Translations under genes and position numbers: made by a program
The notes under the pieces: generated by a model
Told to the model about the DNA's origin: nothing
Seen by the model: only the letters and a program-made list of their open reading frames with translations
Databases searched by the model: none
Source of the DNA: Perognathus longimembris pacificus
Lineage: Eukaryota > Chordata > Mammalia > Rodentia > Heteromyidae
Assembly (NCBI RefSeq): GCF_023159225.1
Contig: NC_063166.1
Coordinates: forward strand, 46,679,149 to 46,743,148
Reading direction: 5' to 3'
Length of the DNA stretch: 64,000 nt
In this document: positions 35,893 to 47,397 of the stretch, piece after piece
How positions within the stretch are numbered: position 1 is the first letter of the stretch
How the letters are laid out: every line of letters starts with the position of its first letter

Positions 35893-36400
35893 TTGTATTG
35901 TTGTACAACGAATTATCACTAATTTAACAGCATCAAATTCTGCAATGTATCAGCTGCTCCTATCTCATTGGGTTACATGTTGGAAGGCATAGCTGGATTC
36001 TCTGCTCAGGCTGCAGTCAGAGCATAAGCTGGGGCTTATTTTGCATGGCGAGGGTAAAGGGCTAATACTAAGCTTCATGGCTGGCCTGATTCAATTTGGT
36101 GTGATTGTAGAACTTAAGGTGCCACACTTCCTGGCTTGTTTGTTAGAGCCTTTCTCAAACCTATGAGATCCATAGTCTTTTACAAGTTGCCCTTTCATCT
36201 TCAAGCCAGGCAGAACTCATCAGACATTCACCAATTCAAGATGTATCTGTTTTCTTCAGTGACCAGTTAGAGAAAACTCTTTGCAAACTTATATTAGCAG
36301 ATGAGCCCATAGGACAAATCCTGTTACACTCACCCACATGGTATAACAGTGCCAGTCGGGGATGTCACATCACAGCTCCCACCAATTTGCACAAGGGAAG
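35893..36400 (+). mobile_element. Possible ancient MaLR-type LTR relic
   Basis: 'gtattgttgtacaacgaatt', 'atagctggattctctgctca' and 'ggctgcagtcagagc' resemble the order of blocks in old mammalian MaLR LTRs. Divergence is high; no ends or target duplication visible. Confidence 0.4.
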
Positions 36401-36424
36401 TTAACACACTTTGCTATGAGAACC

Positions 36425-37015
36425 TATTTTTAAAAAGAAAGACATAGATCTCAAATAAAGAGCCTAATGATGCCCCTCGACCTCTTAGAAAAACAAGTCA
36501 AACCTCAAGCTAACATACAGAAATAAACAATAAAAATGAAAGCATAAATTAATTCAATGAAGGCTAAAACCATACAAAGAATTAATAACACAGAAAGACA
36601 ATCATTTGCAAATATTAAGACATTTGATTAGCCTGTGACTAATCAAGCCAAAAGGAGGGAAATGACTCAAATTAACTAAAATAGAGATGAAAATGGAGCT
36701 ATTACAATGAATAGCAATCAAATACAGAAGATTATGAGAGAATGTTTTGAAACTCTGTATCCAAATACACTTGAAATCTAGAAGAAATGATGTATTTGAC
36801 CTAAGAAGATTGACTGAATCAATATATCAATATAGATGCCCTGAAGACATGTATAATAAGTAGCAATGATGAAGCAGTAACAATGACTCTCTCAAAGAAA
36901 AACTCAGGACCTGTTGGATTCACTGCCAAATTCTACCAGACCTTCGAAAGAACCAGTTGCAACACTTCTCAAACCATTCCATGTAATAGAAAAGGAAGGA
37001 GTGCTACCAACTTTG
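36425..37015 (+). mobile_element. Old L1 ORF2 fragment (reverse-transcriptase region)
   Basis: Starts with 'ctaatgatgcccctcgacct' and 'tagaaaaacaagtcaaacc', typical of the L1 ORF2 segment before the reverse transcriptase, and ends with codons reading SGPVGFTAKFYQTF and a frameshifted continuation. Multiple stops; an inactive older insertion. Confidence 0.8.
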
Positions 37016-38008
37016 GATTCAGACTAAGAGGTTTCCTGGTGATGCATCTTGTTAACTCATTACTCTGGAATGCCAGTTTATTTCAAACTTTTTCCTGCCA
37101 AGTACTCCCCAAATGTACCCAGACTCTCTTAAATGATTACTCACAACTCACATGCACAGGTGAGCTAGCCTCTGTTTCCCACTTAGTCAGCAAGGAAGCC
37201 AGAGCAGCCTACCTTCAACATCAGCATCTGCTAAGACCAACGTAGCTCCAAGCAGAAGTGAATGGAGAATTTTCAAACAGTGGTAAAGTCACTGACTTGG
37301 GTAAGGTTAATTAACGCTATTCTTGGAAATGTCAAGCAATCAGCAAAGAACAGCAATAAACTGGGGTCACTAGGAGGTCCTGGTGCACTCAGTGTACTGA
37401 ACAGCCTGTAATATTGTTTATAATGATCTGTGCCAGCCTGCAATTGTTTGCCTATTTACAGGCTATTCCGGCGAAGTTTAATGATTCAAATTTTTTTTCA
37501 AATTTTTATTATCAAACTGATGTACAGAGAGGTTACAGTTTCATACGTTAGGCATTGGATACATTTCTTGTACTGTTTGTTACCTTGTCACTCATACCTC
37601 TCTCCCTCCTCCCCCTTTTCCTTTGCCCCCCTGAGGTGTTCAGTTCACTTACACCAAACAGTTTTGCAAGTATTGCTTTTGTAAGTTGTTTGCCTTTTTT
37701 TACCCTGTGTCTCTCAATTTTGGTATTCCCTTTCAATTTCCTACTTCTAATACCAGTATACACGGTTTCCAATATACTCAGATAAGATTACAGAGATAGT
37801 ATAGGTACAACAACAGGAAGGTGATACAAGAACATCATCAATAATAGAAGCTACAGATACAGATGGGATGTTGAAAGTAGTTACAACTGTGATATAACAA
37901 TCATTTCCATAACATGGAGTTCATTTCACTTAGCATCATCTTATGTGTTCATAAGGGTATAGCTATTGGTCTCTTGTGATACTCTGCTATAACTTGCCTA
38001 ACCCTGTA

Positions 38009-38676
38009 CTAATTATTCCCAATAAGGGAGACCATAAAGTCCATGTTTATTTGGGTCTGGCTCACTTCACTTAGTATAATTTTTTCCAAATCCTTCCATT
38101 TCCTCACAAATGGGGCAAGGCCATTCTTTCTGATAGAGGCATAAAATTCCATTGTGTATATGTACCACATTTTCCTGATCCATTCGTCTACTGAAGGGCA
38201 TCTGGGTTGGTTCCAGATTCTAGCTATGACAAATTGTGCTGTGATGAACACTGTTGTGCTGATGGCATTACTGTGATTTTGTTTGTGGTCTTGTGGATAG
38301 ATACCCAAAAGTGGGGCTGCTGGGTCATAGGGGAGTTCTATATTTAGCCTTCTGAGGAATCTCCATACTGCTTGCCAGAGTGGCTGAACCAGTTTACATT
38401 CCCACCAACAATGAAGTAGGGTTCCCTTTTGGCCACATCCCCTCCAACAATTGTTATTGTTAGTTTTCTTGACATATATGACATTCTTACTGGAGTGAGA
38501 TGGAATCTCAATGTTGTTTTGACTTGCATTTCTTTTATGGCCAGTGATGTAGAGCATTTTTTCATATGTCTCCTGGCCATTCTCATTTCCTCATCAGAGA
38601 AGTCTCTTTGTAAGTCTTTAGCCCACTTGATGAGGGGGCTATTGGTTCTTTGCGGTTTTGTTTTGGAAGAGGGTTG
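38009..38676 (-). pseudogene. L1 ORF2 C-terminal part
   Basis: Encodes the ORF2 C-terminus, including the cysteine-rich motif C-x3-C-x7-H-x4-C ([18 protein letters not shown]) and the LPYDPAAPLLGIYP and MWYIYTMEFY stretches, ending at the natural stop. Upstream, a frameshift separates it from the DLKRDF-like segment. It is joined to endonuclease-domain sequence at about 38676. Confidence 0.85.
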
Positions 38677-39726
38677 AATTCCATAAACATTTGAATATCC
38701 GTTTTAATTTCTTTAATGTCCCACTGATGGTTCAGCAGTGTGTTGTTTAGTCTCCATGAATTGTAGATTTTCTGTGGTGGCTGTTTGAGTTGAGCTCTAA
38801 TTTTATTCCATTGAGGTCTGAGAATGCAGGGAATGGTTTTGATACTTCTGAATTTGTACAGATTTTCTTTGTGCCCTAAGATGTGATCTATTTTGGAGAA
38901 TGTTCCATGTGCTGTGGAGAAGAGTATGTATTCTGTTGTTGCTGGGTGGAATATTCTGTAAATGTCGGTTAAGTCTAGTTGGTCTATGCAATTATTTAGT
39001 TCTGTGGTTTCTTTGTTCAGTTTTTAGCATGTTGATCTGTCCAGAGGTGATAGTAGAGTGTTAAAGTCTCCAACTATCAATGTCTTTGGGTCTATGATTG
39101 TTTTTAGAGTCAGTAGTGTTTGTTTGATGAAGTTGGGTGCTCCTGCATTTGGTGTGTAGATATTTAGAATGGTTATATCTTCCTGTAGGAGAGATCCCTT
39201 TACTAGTATGTAGCAACCTTCTCTGTCTCTTCTTACCTTTTTTAATTTGAAGTCAATTTTTTCTGGTCCTAGGATTGCAACTCCAGCCTGCTTATGGGGG
39301 CCATTTTCTTGATGGATTTGATTACAGCCTTTCACTTTTAGAAGATGTTTACTTTTGCTGGATAGATGTGTCTCTTGGAGGCAGCAGAAAGATGGATCTT
39401 GATTTTTTTTTTTTTTTTTTTTTTGGCCAGTCCTGGGCCTTGGACTCAGGGCCTGAGAACTGTCCCTGGCTTCTTCCCGCTCAAGGCTAGCACTCTGCCA
39501 CTTGAGCCACAGCGCCGCTTCTGGCCGTTTTTTCTGTATATGTGGTGCTGGGGAATCGAACCTAGGGCCTCGTGTATCCGAGGCAGGCACTCTTGCCACT
39601 AGGCTATATCCCCAGCCCTGGATCTTGATTTTTGATCCAACTTATGAGCCTATGTCGTTTGATTGGAGAATTAAGTTCATTAATGTTGAGAGTTAGGATT
39701 GAGAGATGATCGTTTGTTCCTTTCAT
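38677..39726 (-). pseudogene. L1 ORF2 N-terminal endonuclease part
   Basis: The likely ATG is at 39726 (MKGTNDHLSILTLNIN). Endonuclease signatures follow: CCLQETHL with the metal-binding Glu, LNIYTPNAGAP, and GDFNT. The frame breaks near 39024, and the remaining domain end appears in another frame. The SINE at 39408-39618 disrupts the reading frame near residue 30. ORF2 then jumps to its C-terminal part. Confidence 0.8.
39408..39618 (-). repeat. IDL-Geo SINE nested in L1 ORF2
   Basis: A complete minus-strand copy in the same orientation as its host L1. 'tggatcttgattttt' flanks it at 39393-39407 and 39619-39633 (exact edge ambiguous because of the T run). CpG sites are kept (for example 'acagcgccgcttctgg'), suggesting youth. 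The long minus ORF over it is a SINE-L1 read-through. Confidence 0.95.
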
Positions 39727-39778
39727 TATCACTATCTTGTTAAAAGCTGTGTCTTCCCATTTCTTGATCTGATGTTTA

Positions 39779-40898
39779 CTATTTAGGGTTCATTTCTCTG
39801 TCTGTATTGGGATCTTGATTATTTTCCCTGTATAGTACATCTTTGAAGATTTTCTGTAAAGTTGGTTTGGTGGAGATATATTGTTTCAGTTTTTCCTTAT
39901 TGTGGAAGACTTTTATTTGACCTTCAGCTATGAAGGAGAGTTTGGCTGGGTACAGAATTCTTGGTTGGTAGTTATTTTTATTTAGTGTTTGGTATACTTC
40001 ATTCCAGGCTCTCCTTGCTTTCATGGTCTCTGCTAAGAAGTCTGGGGTAATTCTCATTGCTTTTCCTTTATATGTGATTGTTTTCTTCTCCCTAACAGCT
40101 TTAAGGATTCTTTCCTTGTACTCTACTGATCCTGTTTTGATCACAATGTGTCAGTGGGATGTCCTATTCTGGTCTGGTCGGTTTGGGGTTCTAAATGCTT
40201 CTTGTGTCTTTATAGGCCTTTCCTTCTGGATATTTGGGAAGTTCTCAGCTAATATTCTGTTAAATAGGTTGCCTATCCCATTAACCTCTTTCTCCAAGTT
40301 TTCCTCAATACCTTTTATCCTTAAATTGGGCTTCCTGATTGTGTCTTGAATCTCCTGTAGCGATCTGTTTTGTTGATTGGACTGGATTTGTATTGATTTT
40401 TTATCTTTCTCCATAGAATCTAAGGAATCTTCAGTTCCTGAAATTCGATCCTCTACTTCAGTTAGTCGGGACTGTAGGCTAGCTACTTGATTTTGAATCT
40501 CTTTTCCTTCTGACTGGTCTTTCCTGATGATTTCCATGTCATTTCTTAGGTCTTGTATGGACTTCTTTACTTCATTAACTTCATTACTTTGGTTTTGAGT
40601 GTTGTCTCTAATCTTTAAGCTGGTTAGCTATCTTTTCATTTGACTCTTGAAGTTCATTTATCTTTCTATTTGTGGATGCCATGAAATTCTCCATTTATTT
40701 TTGCTTTGCCTCCTCACGCTCTAGAATAATTGACTGAAGAGATTCAAACTTTTCATTTATCATGTTTATCAGTAGACTTTGTAGAGCATTTTGGGGGTCC
40801 TCTTCTATGTCTTTGATTGACTGCTCTGCTTCCTGCTTGTTTTGAGTGGGGGATAAGACTTCATTGTTTGCCATCTTTCTTGTGTTACTTCTGCCCAT
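39779..40898 (-). pseudogene. L1 ORF1 (RNA-binding protein), broken
   Basis: ATG at 40898 (MGRSNTRKMANNE). A helical, Glu/Gln-rich segment matching the coiled coil follows (40151-40537), then the RRM/C-terminal region with RTPNRPDQ, KERILKAVREK and LYPAKLSF, ending NTDREMNPK at 39779. A stop at about 40695 and another near 40148 split it into three pieces, so no full ORF1 protein can be made. Confidence 0.85.
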
Positions 40899-42877
40899 TT
40901 GGATTGGAAATGCCAGTCCTCCAGCACCTGTGAGCACCGTTTAAGACCCAAAGCAGCCCTTACCAAGCACTGCTGTGTAAATCTTACAAGTTCAAAATTA
41001 TATACAAATACCTTGTATACCTGTCTATAAAATTAGATTTGGTGTTCCTAAAGAATACAGTTTCAATATAACAACCGATGCTGGGCCCTGTATTCAGTAG
41101 TTACTTATTTACTGTTACAACCCTATAAGCAATTCTTGTTTTTATATTAAGTTCTTTTAGGACTGGCTTTCTCTATGAACCCCTTTGATTCACTCAGATT
41201 AAGCTGGGATACCCTCTATCCAATAACCAGGAGTCAATGGAAACTGGAGGTCCAGGCAGTAAGTCAGGAGGGTAAGTTGGAGGTAGTAAAGAGAATAGAG
41301 TAAAATGTATTGGGGGGGGGGTGATTTTGGTTTAGTTTCAGTGATGGGGAAATGTGGAGAAGAGTAGAATCGGTAGAAAGAACAAGGTTAAAATGATAGA
41401 CAATGGAGAGTTAGCAGAAAAGAGTGGAGGTGTTATACATAGGAAAGTAATTTTTAAAGAAAGAGAATGCAAAGAGAGAAATAAAGTAAAAATAGTGGAA
41501 GACAGATGCACAAAACAGAGAAAATTTATTTAAAAAAGAAAAAGAAAAAAAATAGAAAAGGAACAACCCAATAAACAAACAAACAAAAAAACTTGATAAA
41601 ACAAACAGGTAAAAATGGGAAAGAAAAAAAAAAAACCAATGACGTTTCAGAAGTGAAAAAAAATTTTTTTTTAAAGTTTAAAAAATGTTTGAAAAGAAAA
41701 AAAAATGGAGTCCTCCTTGTTTGGGTGGTCTTTCCCCAGTCTCTGGTTTCCTTGCGATGGTCTGCAGTCTATTTTCCTGATTGGCTGGGTTTCACTTGAT
41801 TTCAGTTTGCAGGGGGTGGATCTGTTCTGACCCTTCTCCCCTGTTGGCACCATCCTGGGTCTCTGTGGTTCGCAAAGCTTGCAGGTAGGCCTTGGGCGTC
41901 CTCTGTAGATGGGGACTTGAGCAGTCTCGGGAACTGTGGCTCCTCTGTCTGCTGTGGTTTCGCTGCCTTTAATGCCTGGCTTTGAATAGGTGTTGACTCA
42001 GCAGGGCAGGGCGCCTCTGGCCTTGTTTACCTGGCTGAGAGTTGCTTGCCTGGGGGAGACTACTCCCTCCTGGGCGGGGCGGCCTCCTTGGCGGAGGTGG
42101 CTATAGAATGCAGCTCTGTTTTGGGCTGGGAATTGGGCTTCCTCTGTGACAGGACCATTTTACTGTCTCAGGAACTGTTTGCCCCCCCCATCTCGTGTTT
42201 CCGTGCTGCCAGGAGCTGCTTGCCGCTTTTGCTTTAAATTTAGAAATTCTGGTGGGCAGGGCGGGGCACCTCTGGCTAAGACAAGGCCCGGGACATGCCT
42301 CCCGCCTGGGCAGGGATCGTTCTCCTGGGCGGAGCTGGCTCTCACTGGTCGGTCCCTCTTGCCCTTTTCAAAGATGGCTCCTTTGAAACCTCGATTTCCC
42401 CAGGCCCACTTTAGTTACAATCTGGTCTGACCCTATGCCAGTGGCAAAGATGGCATTTTGCTCTGGCGGTGGGGGAAGGGCTGCCTTCCAGAAGCTGCTC
42501 TGTGGGCGCAAGTGAGAATATCTTTCGTGGGGTACTCACGCTTTCTCTGCGATTTCAGGTCGTCCGTGCTCAGCCGCCGTCTGGAGGATTTCTCCCTGGT
42601 CTATGCTGTGTGCTTTAGCTGCGTGGAGTGCGGGTCACTGTGCAGGGCACTGTGCTGGCACCGGCACTGGCACAGTGGCAGGACGCCACCCAGAGCTCAA
42701 ATCTGTGTTTTCAGATGAGCAAAGTCAGTTTTTCCTTCCGGGCCATAATCCATGTACTGTTAGAACTTACTCTTGCTGTCTTTCTAGGAGTAAAAGTTTC
42801 TATGGGGTGAGAAAACTGCGATGTCGGAGGGAGCTCAGCTAGGGCTCTGCAGCTCCTCTGCCGTCTTCCCGGAAGTG
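40899..42877 (-). promoter_or_regulatory. L1 5' UTR promoter region
   Basis: About 2 kb between the L1 5' end ('cacttccgggaagacgg' on minus) and ORF1. The outer 900 bp is GC- and CpG-rich and holds two 'aagatggc' YY1-like motifs (near 42372 and 42449); the inner part has A/T-rich runs. It aligns along its length with the 5' UTR at 61914-63868. Promoter function is inferred from L1 biology. Confidence 0.75.
42458..42718 (+). other. Antisense ORF in L1 5' UTR, ORF0-like candidate
   Basis: An 86-codon ORF antisense to the L1 5' UTR, ending CRALCWHRHWHSG...CVFR. The corresponding ORF is open in the 62-kb L1 copy (62073-62279, minus) and ends in the same residues. A second overlapping antisense ORF in another frame (42628-42810, starting MRVTVQGTVLAPALAQW) is also open in the other copy. 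Position resembles primate L1 ORF0, but no homology is seen. GC-rich sequence makes chance ORFs common. Confidence 0.3.
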
Positions 42878-42944
42878 TTAATGATTCAAACTTTAATTCA
42901 CACAAAATCTTTGCTAATAAAGGAAGTTATTTGAAGCAGTTCTT

Positions 42945-43065
42945 AGACATTTCACAGAGGTCTTTACATGCATAACAGTAGCTCCATTTTACAGGGTTTG
43001 CAAACTGAGTCTTGGAGAACAGTAACTAGTGTTATTACATGAACAGGTAATTGGACTTGAGCACT
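42945..43065 (+). repeat. MIR-like relic
   Basis: 'gtctttacatgcataacagt', 'gctccattttacagggtttg' and 'aactgagtcttggagaacag' follow the MIR core order. Confidence 0.55.
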
Positions 43066-43754
43066 TTTGAATCACATGATGCCGTACACCTAGGCTAAGC
43101 ATCAGGAGAAGTAATCACAGTGAATGCCACTCAGGGATGGTACACACTTGGGAGTTTGGGTAGACGGGTGGGTCTCAGCTGATCCCTAAGGAAAGGAAAT
43201 GGATTTCACACATAGCCCAGCACTGGGAAGGCAATGCAGGGGGTTGGGGGAGGGATACAAAAAGCCAAGGAAATGATGGGAGCAGGGCTAGTTTCTGAGC
43301 CAAAGTGACCAGAAGAGAGAAGTTATGCACAGTCAACAAGAGCCATACATGGGGACAAGATAAATCCTGAAATGGAGCAGGGCCCTAAAACAGAAGACCT
43401 AAGGTACATGAAAGTCTGCCCTGCACCTGAGCATGAAGTCCTCCTTAGGTAGTCTACAGTCATTACTCATACAGAATCACTGCTGAACCATGAGCCAATG
43501 TTATCATGTAACACAAGAACTTCGGGTAAATCACAATGGACATGATTTCCTTATCAATGAAGCACCTGCATTTATGTTGCCTTCTCTGTTGCCTCACTCT
43601 GCCCATTATCCCTCCCCACACAATGCATCCACATGCAATTGACCCTCCCATCATTCACACACAGGAACAGGACACTAAGGCAGCATCTGAGGTAGCATGT
43701 TAGCAGAGCTTCAAGTTCTCCAATAAGTACGGAAAGCAAATTAATGTTTCTGGA
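43066..43754. other. Unassigned intergenic sequence
   Basis: Moderately GC-richer than its surroundings, but no gene or repeat recognised. Confidence 0.45.
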
Positions 43755-44001
43755 TTTTTGTTTTTGTTTTTCTTATATCATCCTAGGACTTGAACTCAGG
43801 GTTGTCGCCCTGTCTCTAAGTTTTTGTGCTCAAGGTTATCATTCTACCACTTGAGCTACAACTTTACTTCTAGTTTCTTGGTGATTTATTGGAGATAAGA
43901 GGCTCACTGTCTTTTCCTCCCAGGCTGGGTTAGAGCCATGCTCCTCAGATCTCAGACTTGTGAATAGCTAGGATTATAGGCATGAGCCACTGGCACCTGA
44001 C
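43755..44001 (-). repeat. B1-Geo type dimeric SINE
   Basis: The plus strand shows 'ggacttgaactcagggttgt', 'attctaccacttgagctaca', the linker 'tttattggagataagaggct' and the B1 complement 'gaatagctaggattataggc'. Full length. Confidence 0.8.
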
Positions 44002-44984
44002 ACAACTAAAAAGTTTTAAAGAATATACTGGAACATGCTCAAACATTCATCTTTACTTTCTAGGATGCTCTTATTAAGTATGTTTCTGCTTTCTATTTGA
44101 AGTATACTTGTACACATCAACAAGAATTTAGATCACTAACACATTGCCCTATGCTGAGGAAAGAAAGCCTATTGCAGCCACTGAGTCACTTTCTTTTTGC
44201 AAAACATAATGTTTCTGGATTCATTCATTTCATTTCACTTTAAATGAATTTTTTCTTACCAGAGACTTGAAAGGTATTGCAGTGGTAAATATGACCTGAG
44301 CATGAAAGGGGCAGTTATTTTCAATGTCTTGCTTCAAAACTTCAGACACTTTAAATATTTCAAATGTAGAGGAGGTGATATTCCAGGCAAATATCTTCTA
44401 ATGGGAAATGCAAATTAAGAACAAAATTAAGCAGAGCATTGAACTTGAATTCCCACCTGGCAAGTGGTGCAGTGAAATTTTCCCTGCACACCAAACTGGC
44501 CACATGAGTCTCTTTATGAGCCTAATTTAAACCTTTCGTCTGACATTCACTTGGCATATATGACTGAGTAAGTCCCTTCTCTGTCAGTCACTTACTCAAG
44601 CACTAAAAATGTAGCAGAAGGGAACAACAAGAAAAAAAAAAAAGAACAAGAGCCTTGACGTCATGTAGCTAGTGGACAAAATGTCACCCACATTAAATTA
44701 AATAACTAGGTACTTTAATTATGGATGTTAGCAAGTTCTTTCATGAAAGAAGTTATTTGGATAAGGAAAGGATCTGTTGAACACATTGTGATTATTATAA
44801 CTCATTCCTGAGAAATCTGTATTTAAGCTATCTTGTTCAATGATGTGAAATACTTGGCCAGGTCAAGATCTAAGGTGAGTCTGGGCTTAGTGTACTCCAG
44901 AAATAGTCAGAGCACCAGTGTGAGCATGCAGTGATTGGACAACATGGTGATCGTGTTATATGAGAATTCAATTGCAAGAAACAG
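44002..44984. other. Unassigned intergenic sequence
   Basis: AT-rich; an A-run near 44632-44644. No gene or repeat supported. Confidence 0.45.
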
Positions 44985-44989
44985 AGAAG

Positions 44990-46072
44990 CATGTTGAAAG
45001 TAATTATAACAGTGATATAACACTCGTTTCCATAACATGGAGTTCATTTCACTTAGCATTATCTTATGCATTCATAGGGGCAAAGCTATTAGGCTCTTGT
45101 GATCCTGTGCTGTGACTAGCCTAAACCTGTGCTAATTATTCCCTATGAGAGAGACCATAGAGTCCATGTTTCTTTGGGTCTGGCTCACTTCACTTAGCAT
45201 AATTTTTTCCAAGTCCTTCCATTTCCTTACGAATGGGGCAATGTCATTCTTTCTGATAGAGGCATAAAATTCCATTGTGTATATGAACCACATTTTCCTG
45301 ATCCATTCATCTAATGAGGGGCATCTGGGTTGGTTCCATATTCTAGCTATGACAAATTGTGCTGCGATGAACATTGTTGTGCTGGTGGCTTTAGTGTGTT
45401 CTGTTTGTGGTCTTTTGGGTAGATGCCCCAAAGTGGGGCTGCTGGGTCATAGGGGAGCTCTATATTTAGCCTTCTGAGGAATCTCCATAGTGCTTACCAG
45501 AGTGGCTGAACCAGTTTACATTCCCACCAACAATGAAGTAGGGTTCCCTTTTGGCCACATCCCCTCCAACATTTATTATTGTTAGTTTTCTTGATATAGG
45601 ACATTCTTACTGGGGTGAGATGGAATCTCAATGTTGTTTAGATTTGCATTTTTTTATGGCCAGTGATGTTGTAATTACTTTCAACATGCCATGTGAAACC
45701 ATACTTCTATTGTTGATGATCCTCTTGTATCCCCTTCCTGTGGTTGTACCTGCACTATCACTGTATCTTATCTGAGTACATTGGAAACTGTATATACTGG
45801 TATTAGAACTAGGAATGTGAAAGGGAATACCAAAATCGAGAGACACAGAATAAAAAGACAAACGACTAAAAAAGCAATACTTGAAAAACTGTTTGGTGTA
45901 AACCAACTGAACAACTCATGGGGGAGAAGGAAAGGGGGAGGGGGAGGGGGAATGAGGGAGGAGGTAACAAACAGTACAAGAAATGTATCCAATGCCTAAC
46001 GTATGAAACTGTAACCTCTCTGTACATCACTTTGACAATAAATAAGAAAAAAATAAATAAATGTAATAAAAA
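44990..46072 (+). mobile_element. L1 inverted by twin priming
   Basis: The right part (45669-46072) is the plus-strand L1 3' UTR with terminus 'tgtacatcactttgacaata' and A-rich tail. The left part (44990-45668) is the adjoining upstream ORF2/3' UTR in minus orientation. Both segments share about 20 bp at the L1 breakpoint ('taattactttcaacatgc' and its complement), the usual pattern of twin priming. The minus ORF 45132-45431 is ORF2 C-terminus (ARIWNQPRCPS, MEFYASIRK). Possible short duplication 'agaagc' at 44985-44990 and 46073-46078. Confidence 0.88.
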
Positions 46073-46159
46073 AGAAGCCACATGTTGAGATGTCGAGTCC
46101 GGAGTCTTCATTAGAAAGCCAGTGTCTCCAAGTGGACACATGTCCCCAAAAAACTTGCA

Positions 46160-46550
46160 GCTTCAAATATACTTAATACTGTTAGGAAACTGAGACATGA
46201 TGGTAATAGAGCAAAGAAAGAGCAGAAAAACAATCTCAAGAAACCAGGTCATCTCCAATGGAGAACCAAAGTGGGACATGATGTTGACCTGAGGAGAATT
46301 AGGAGAAAGCACAAAATTGCAGCTGAGCTGGTCCGGGGGTCTAAATAGGGTCAGAGTCAGGGGGCAGAGTCACAGGGAGCACAAGAGCCTCCTGAGTTCA
46401 TGGTACAGGACTGGCAGGTCCAGTAACCTACTGTCCAAGTCCTTGCCCCTGCCTCTAGGCATTCAGGTACACCTGTCACCTGGGGTGGGACATCATCTAC
46501 ATCTACCAAGAAAACAAGATGGTGCCAGGTAGACCCAATTTCTTATTTCA
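46160..46550. other. Possible LTR-like segment
   Basis: GC-richer block with a minus-strand TATA-like 'ctatttaga' (complement near 46341) and 'accatcttgttttcttgg' upstream. No AATAAA, LTR termini or target duplication found, so this is a weak suggestion only. Confidence 0.25.
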
Positions 46551-46591
46551 GTGGCCTTAGACACCATGATAAGGCTTGAAATTTGAAATAC

Positions 46592-46695
46592 CCTGAGTTG
46601 AATCCCCAGTGTCATCCCAGATAAAAAAAATATTAGATTGACATTTGAGCTGAAACCCCAGTATCATCCCAAACAAAAAATATTAGACTGGTTTA
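46592..46695. repeat. Two direct copies of a ~46-bp ID-tail-like unit
   Basis: 'gttgaatccccagtgtcatc' (46593) and 'gctgaaaccccagtatcatc' (46650) each continue with 'cca(g/a)a(t/c)aaaaaa' and 'atattaga(t/c)tg'. The unit resembles the B-box end and A tail of an ID-like monomer. Confidence 0.7.
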
Positions 46696-46742
46696 TGAGC
46701 ATGACTGTATTTTTAAGTCTTTGATTGTCTTCCTATTGGAAG

Positions 46743-46794
46743 TTTAAAGAAATTGATAGGAAGCTAGCCAAATAGGTCAAGAGCCAAGTGGAAT
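46743..46794 (+). repeat. 52-bp local direct repeat, copy 1
   Basis: Shares 'gctagccaaataggtcaa' and its flanks with 49214-49266 in the same orientation, about 2.5 kb away, with three or four differences. Confidence 0.85.
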
Positions 46795-47242
46795 AAATAG
46801 GTGAAGATAAAGTTTTCTAACAGTGATAGTCAAGAATCAAAGGATCTGAAGATTTGATTTCCCTAAAGCTGGTAAGAAGAGCCTGAACTATTAATTAGGT
46901 GAGAGGTAAGTAGCAGACACAGAACTGGCTCATGCAACTGTGATTTACTCAACTCTGGCTTCTTCAGAATTTAGAAAGAAACTTTCAGTCAACTGGCACA
47001 GCAGCTCTTCAGACGTGTTGTGGTGGTTTCTCTGGTGGGCTTGAGAGGAACTGGGAGAAAAACTAGTGAGCAGAACTCTGGGCATTACTATCCTTTCTCC
47101 TGCCAAAATCCAATATTCATACACCTTCTACAGCTTTTCCTAGATAAGGCTTAGCTGGAAAATGTGTTTTATTGCTGTAAAAAATACAAATAGTATTTTA
47201 TAATAACAGCTCAGGAGCAAGGGTTTCCTATACAGACCAACG

Positions 47243-47397
47243 AACTGATAAACAAAAATAAAATGAAGTGGATTTAGGATTTATTGCATTTATTACATAG
47301 TTCTAAAAGGCTTCCACCTAAGGAAGCAACTAGATCCTGAAACTGACCCTACTCAGCTTTTCAACTGCACACATGGATGCAGAAAGCCTCAATCCAG
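47243..47397 (+). repeat. 155-bp local inverted repeat, arm 1
   Basis: The reverse complement recurs at 50904-51059 with about five substitutions and one 1-bp indel. It does not resemble any named family I know. Confidence 0.92.

Larger units (their letters stand above)
37491..42877 (-). mobile_element. L1 with 5' UTR and tail, internally deleted
   Basis: It spans, right to left, a ~2-kb 5' UTR (40899-42877), ORF1 (39779-40898), ORF2 and a 3' UTR with T-rich tail complement at 37491. The 13-bp flank 'ttaatgattcaaa' is perfect (37478-37490 and 42878-42890), so both ends of one insertion are present. ORF2 passes from the endonuclease end directly to the C-terminal region near 38676, omitting the reverse-transcriptase domain. 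An IDL-Geo SINE sits near the start of ORF2. It is non-autonomous. Confidence 0.92.

Noticed and set aside
39024..39599. 191-codon minus-strand ORF resembling a chimeric protein
   Set aside because: Its first third is translated IDL-Geo SINE and the rest is L1 endonuclease sequence; it is read-through caused by the SINE insertion.
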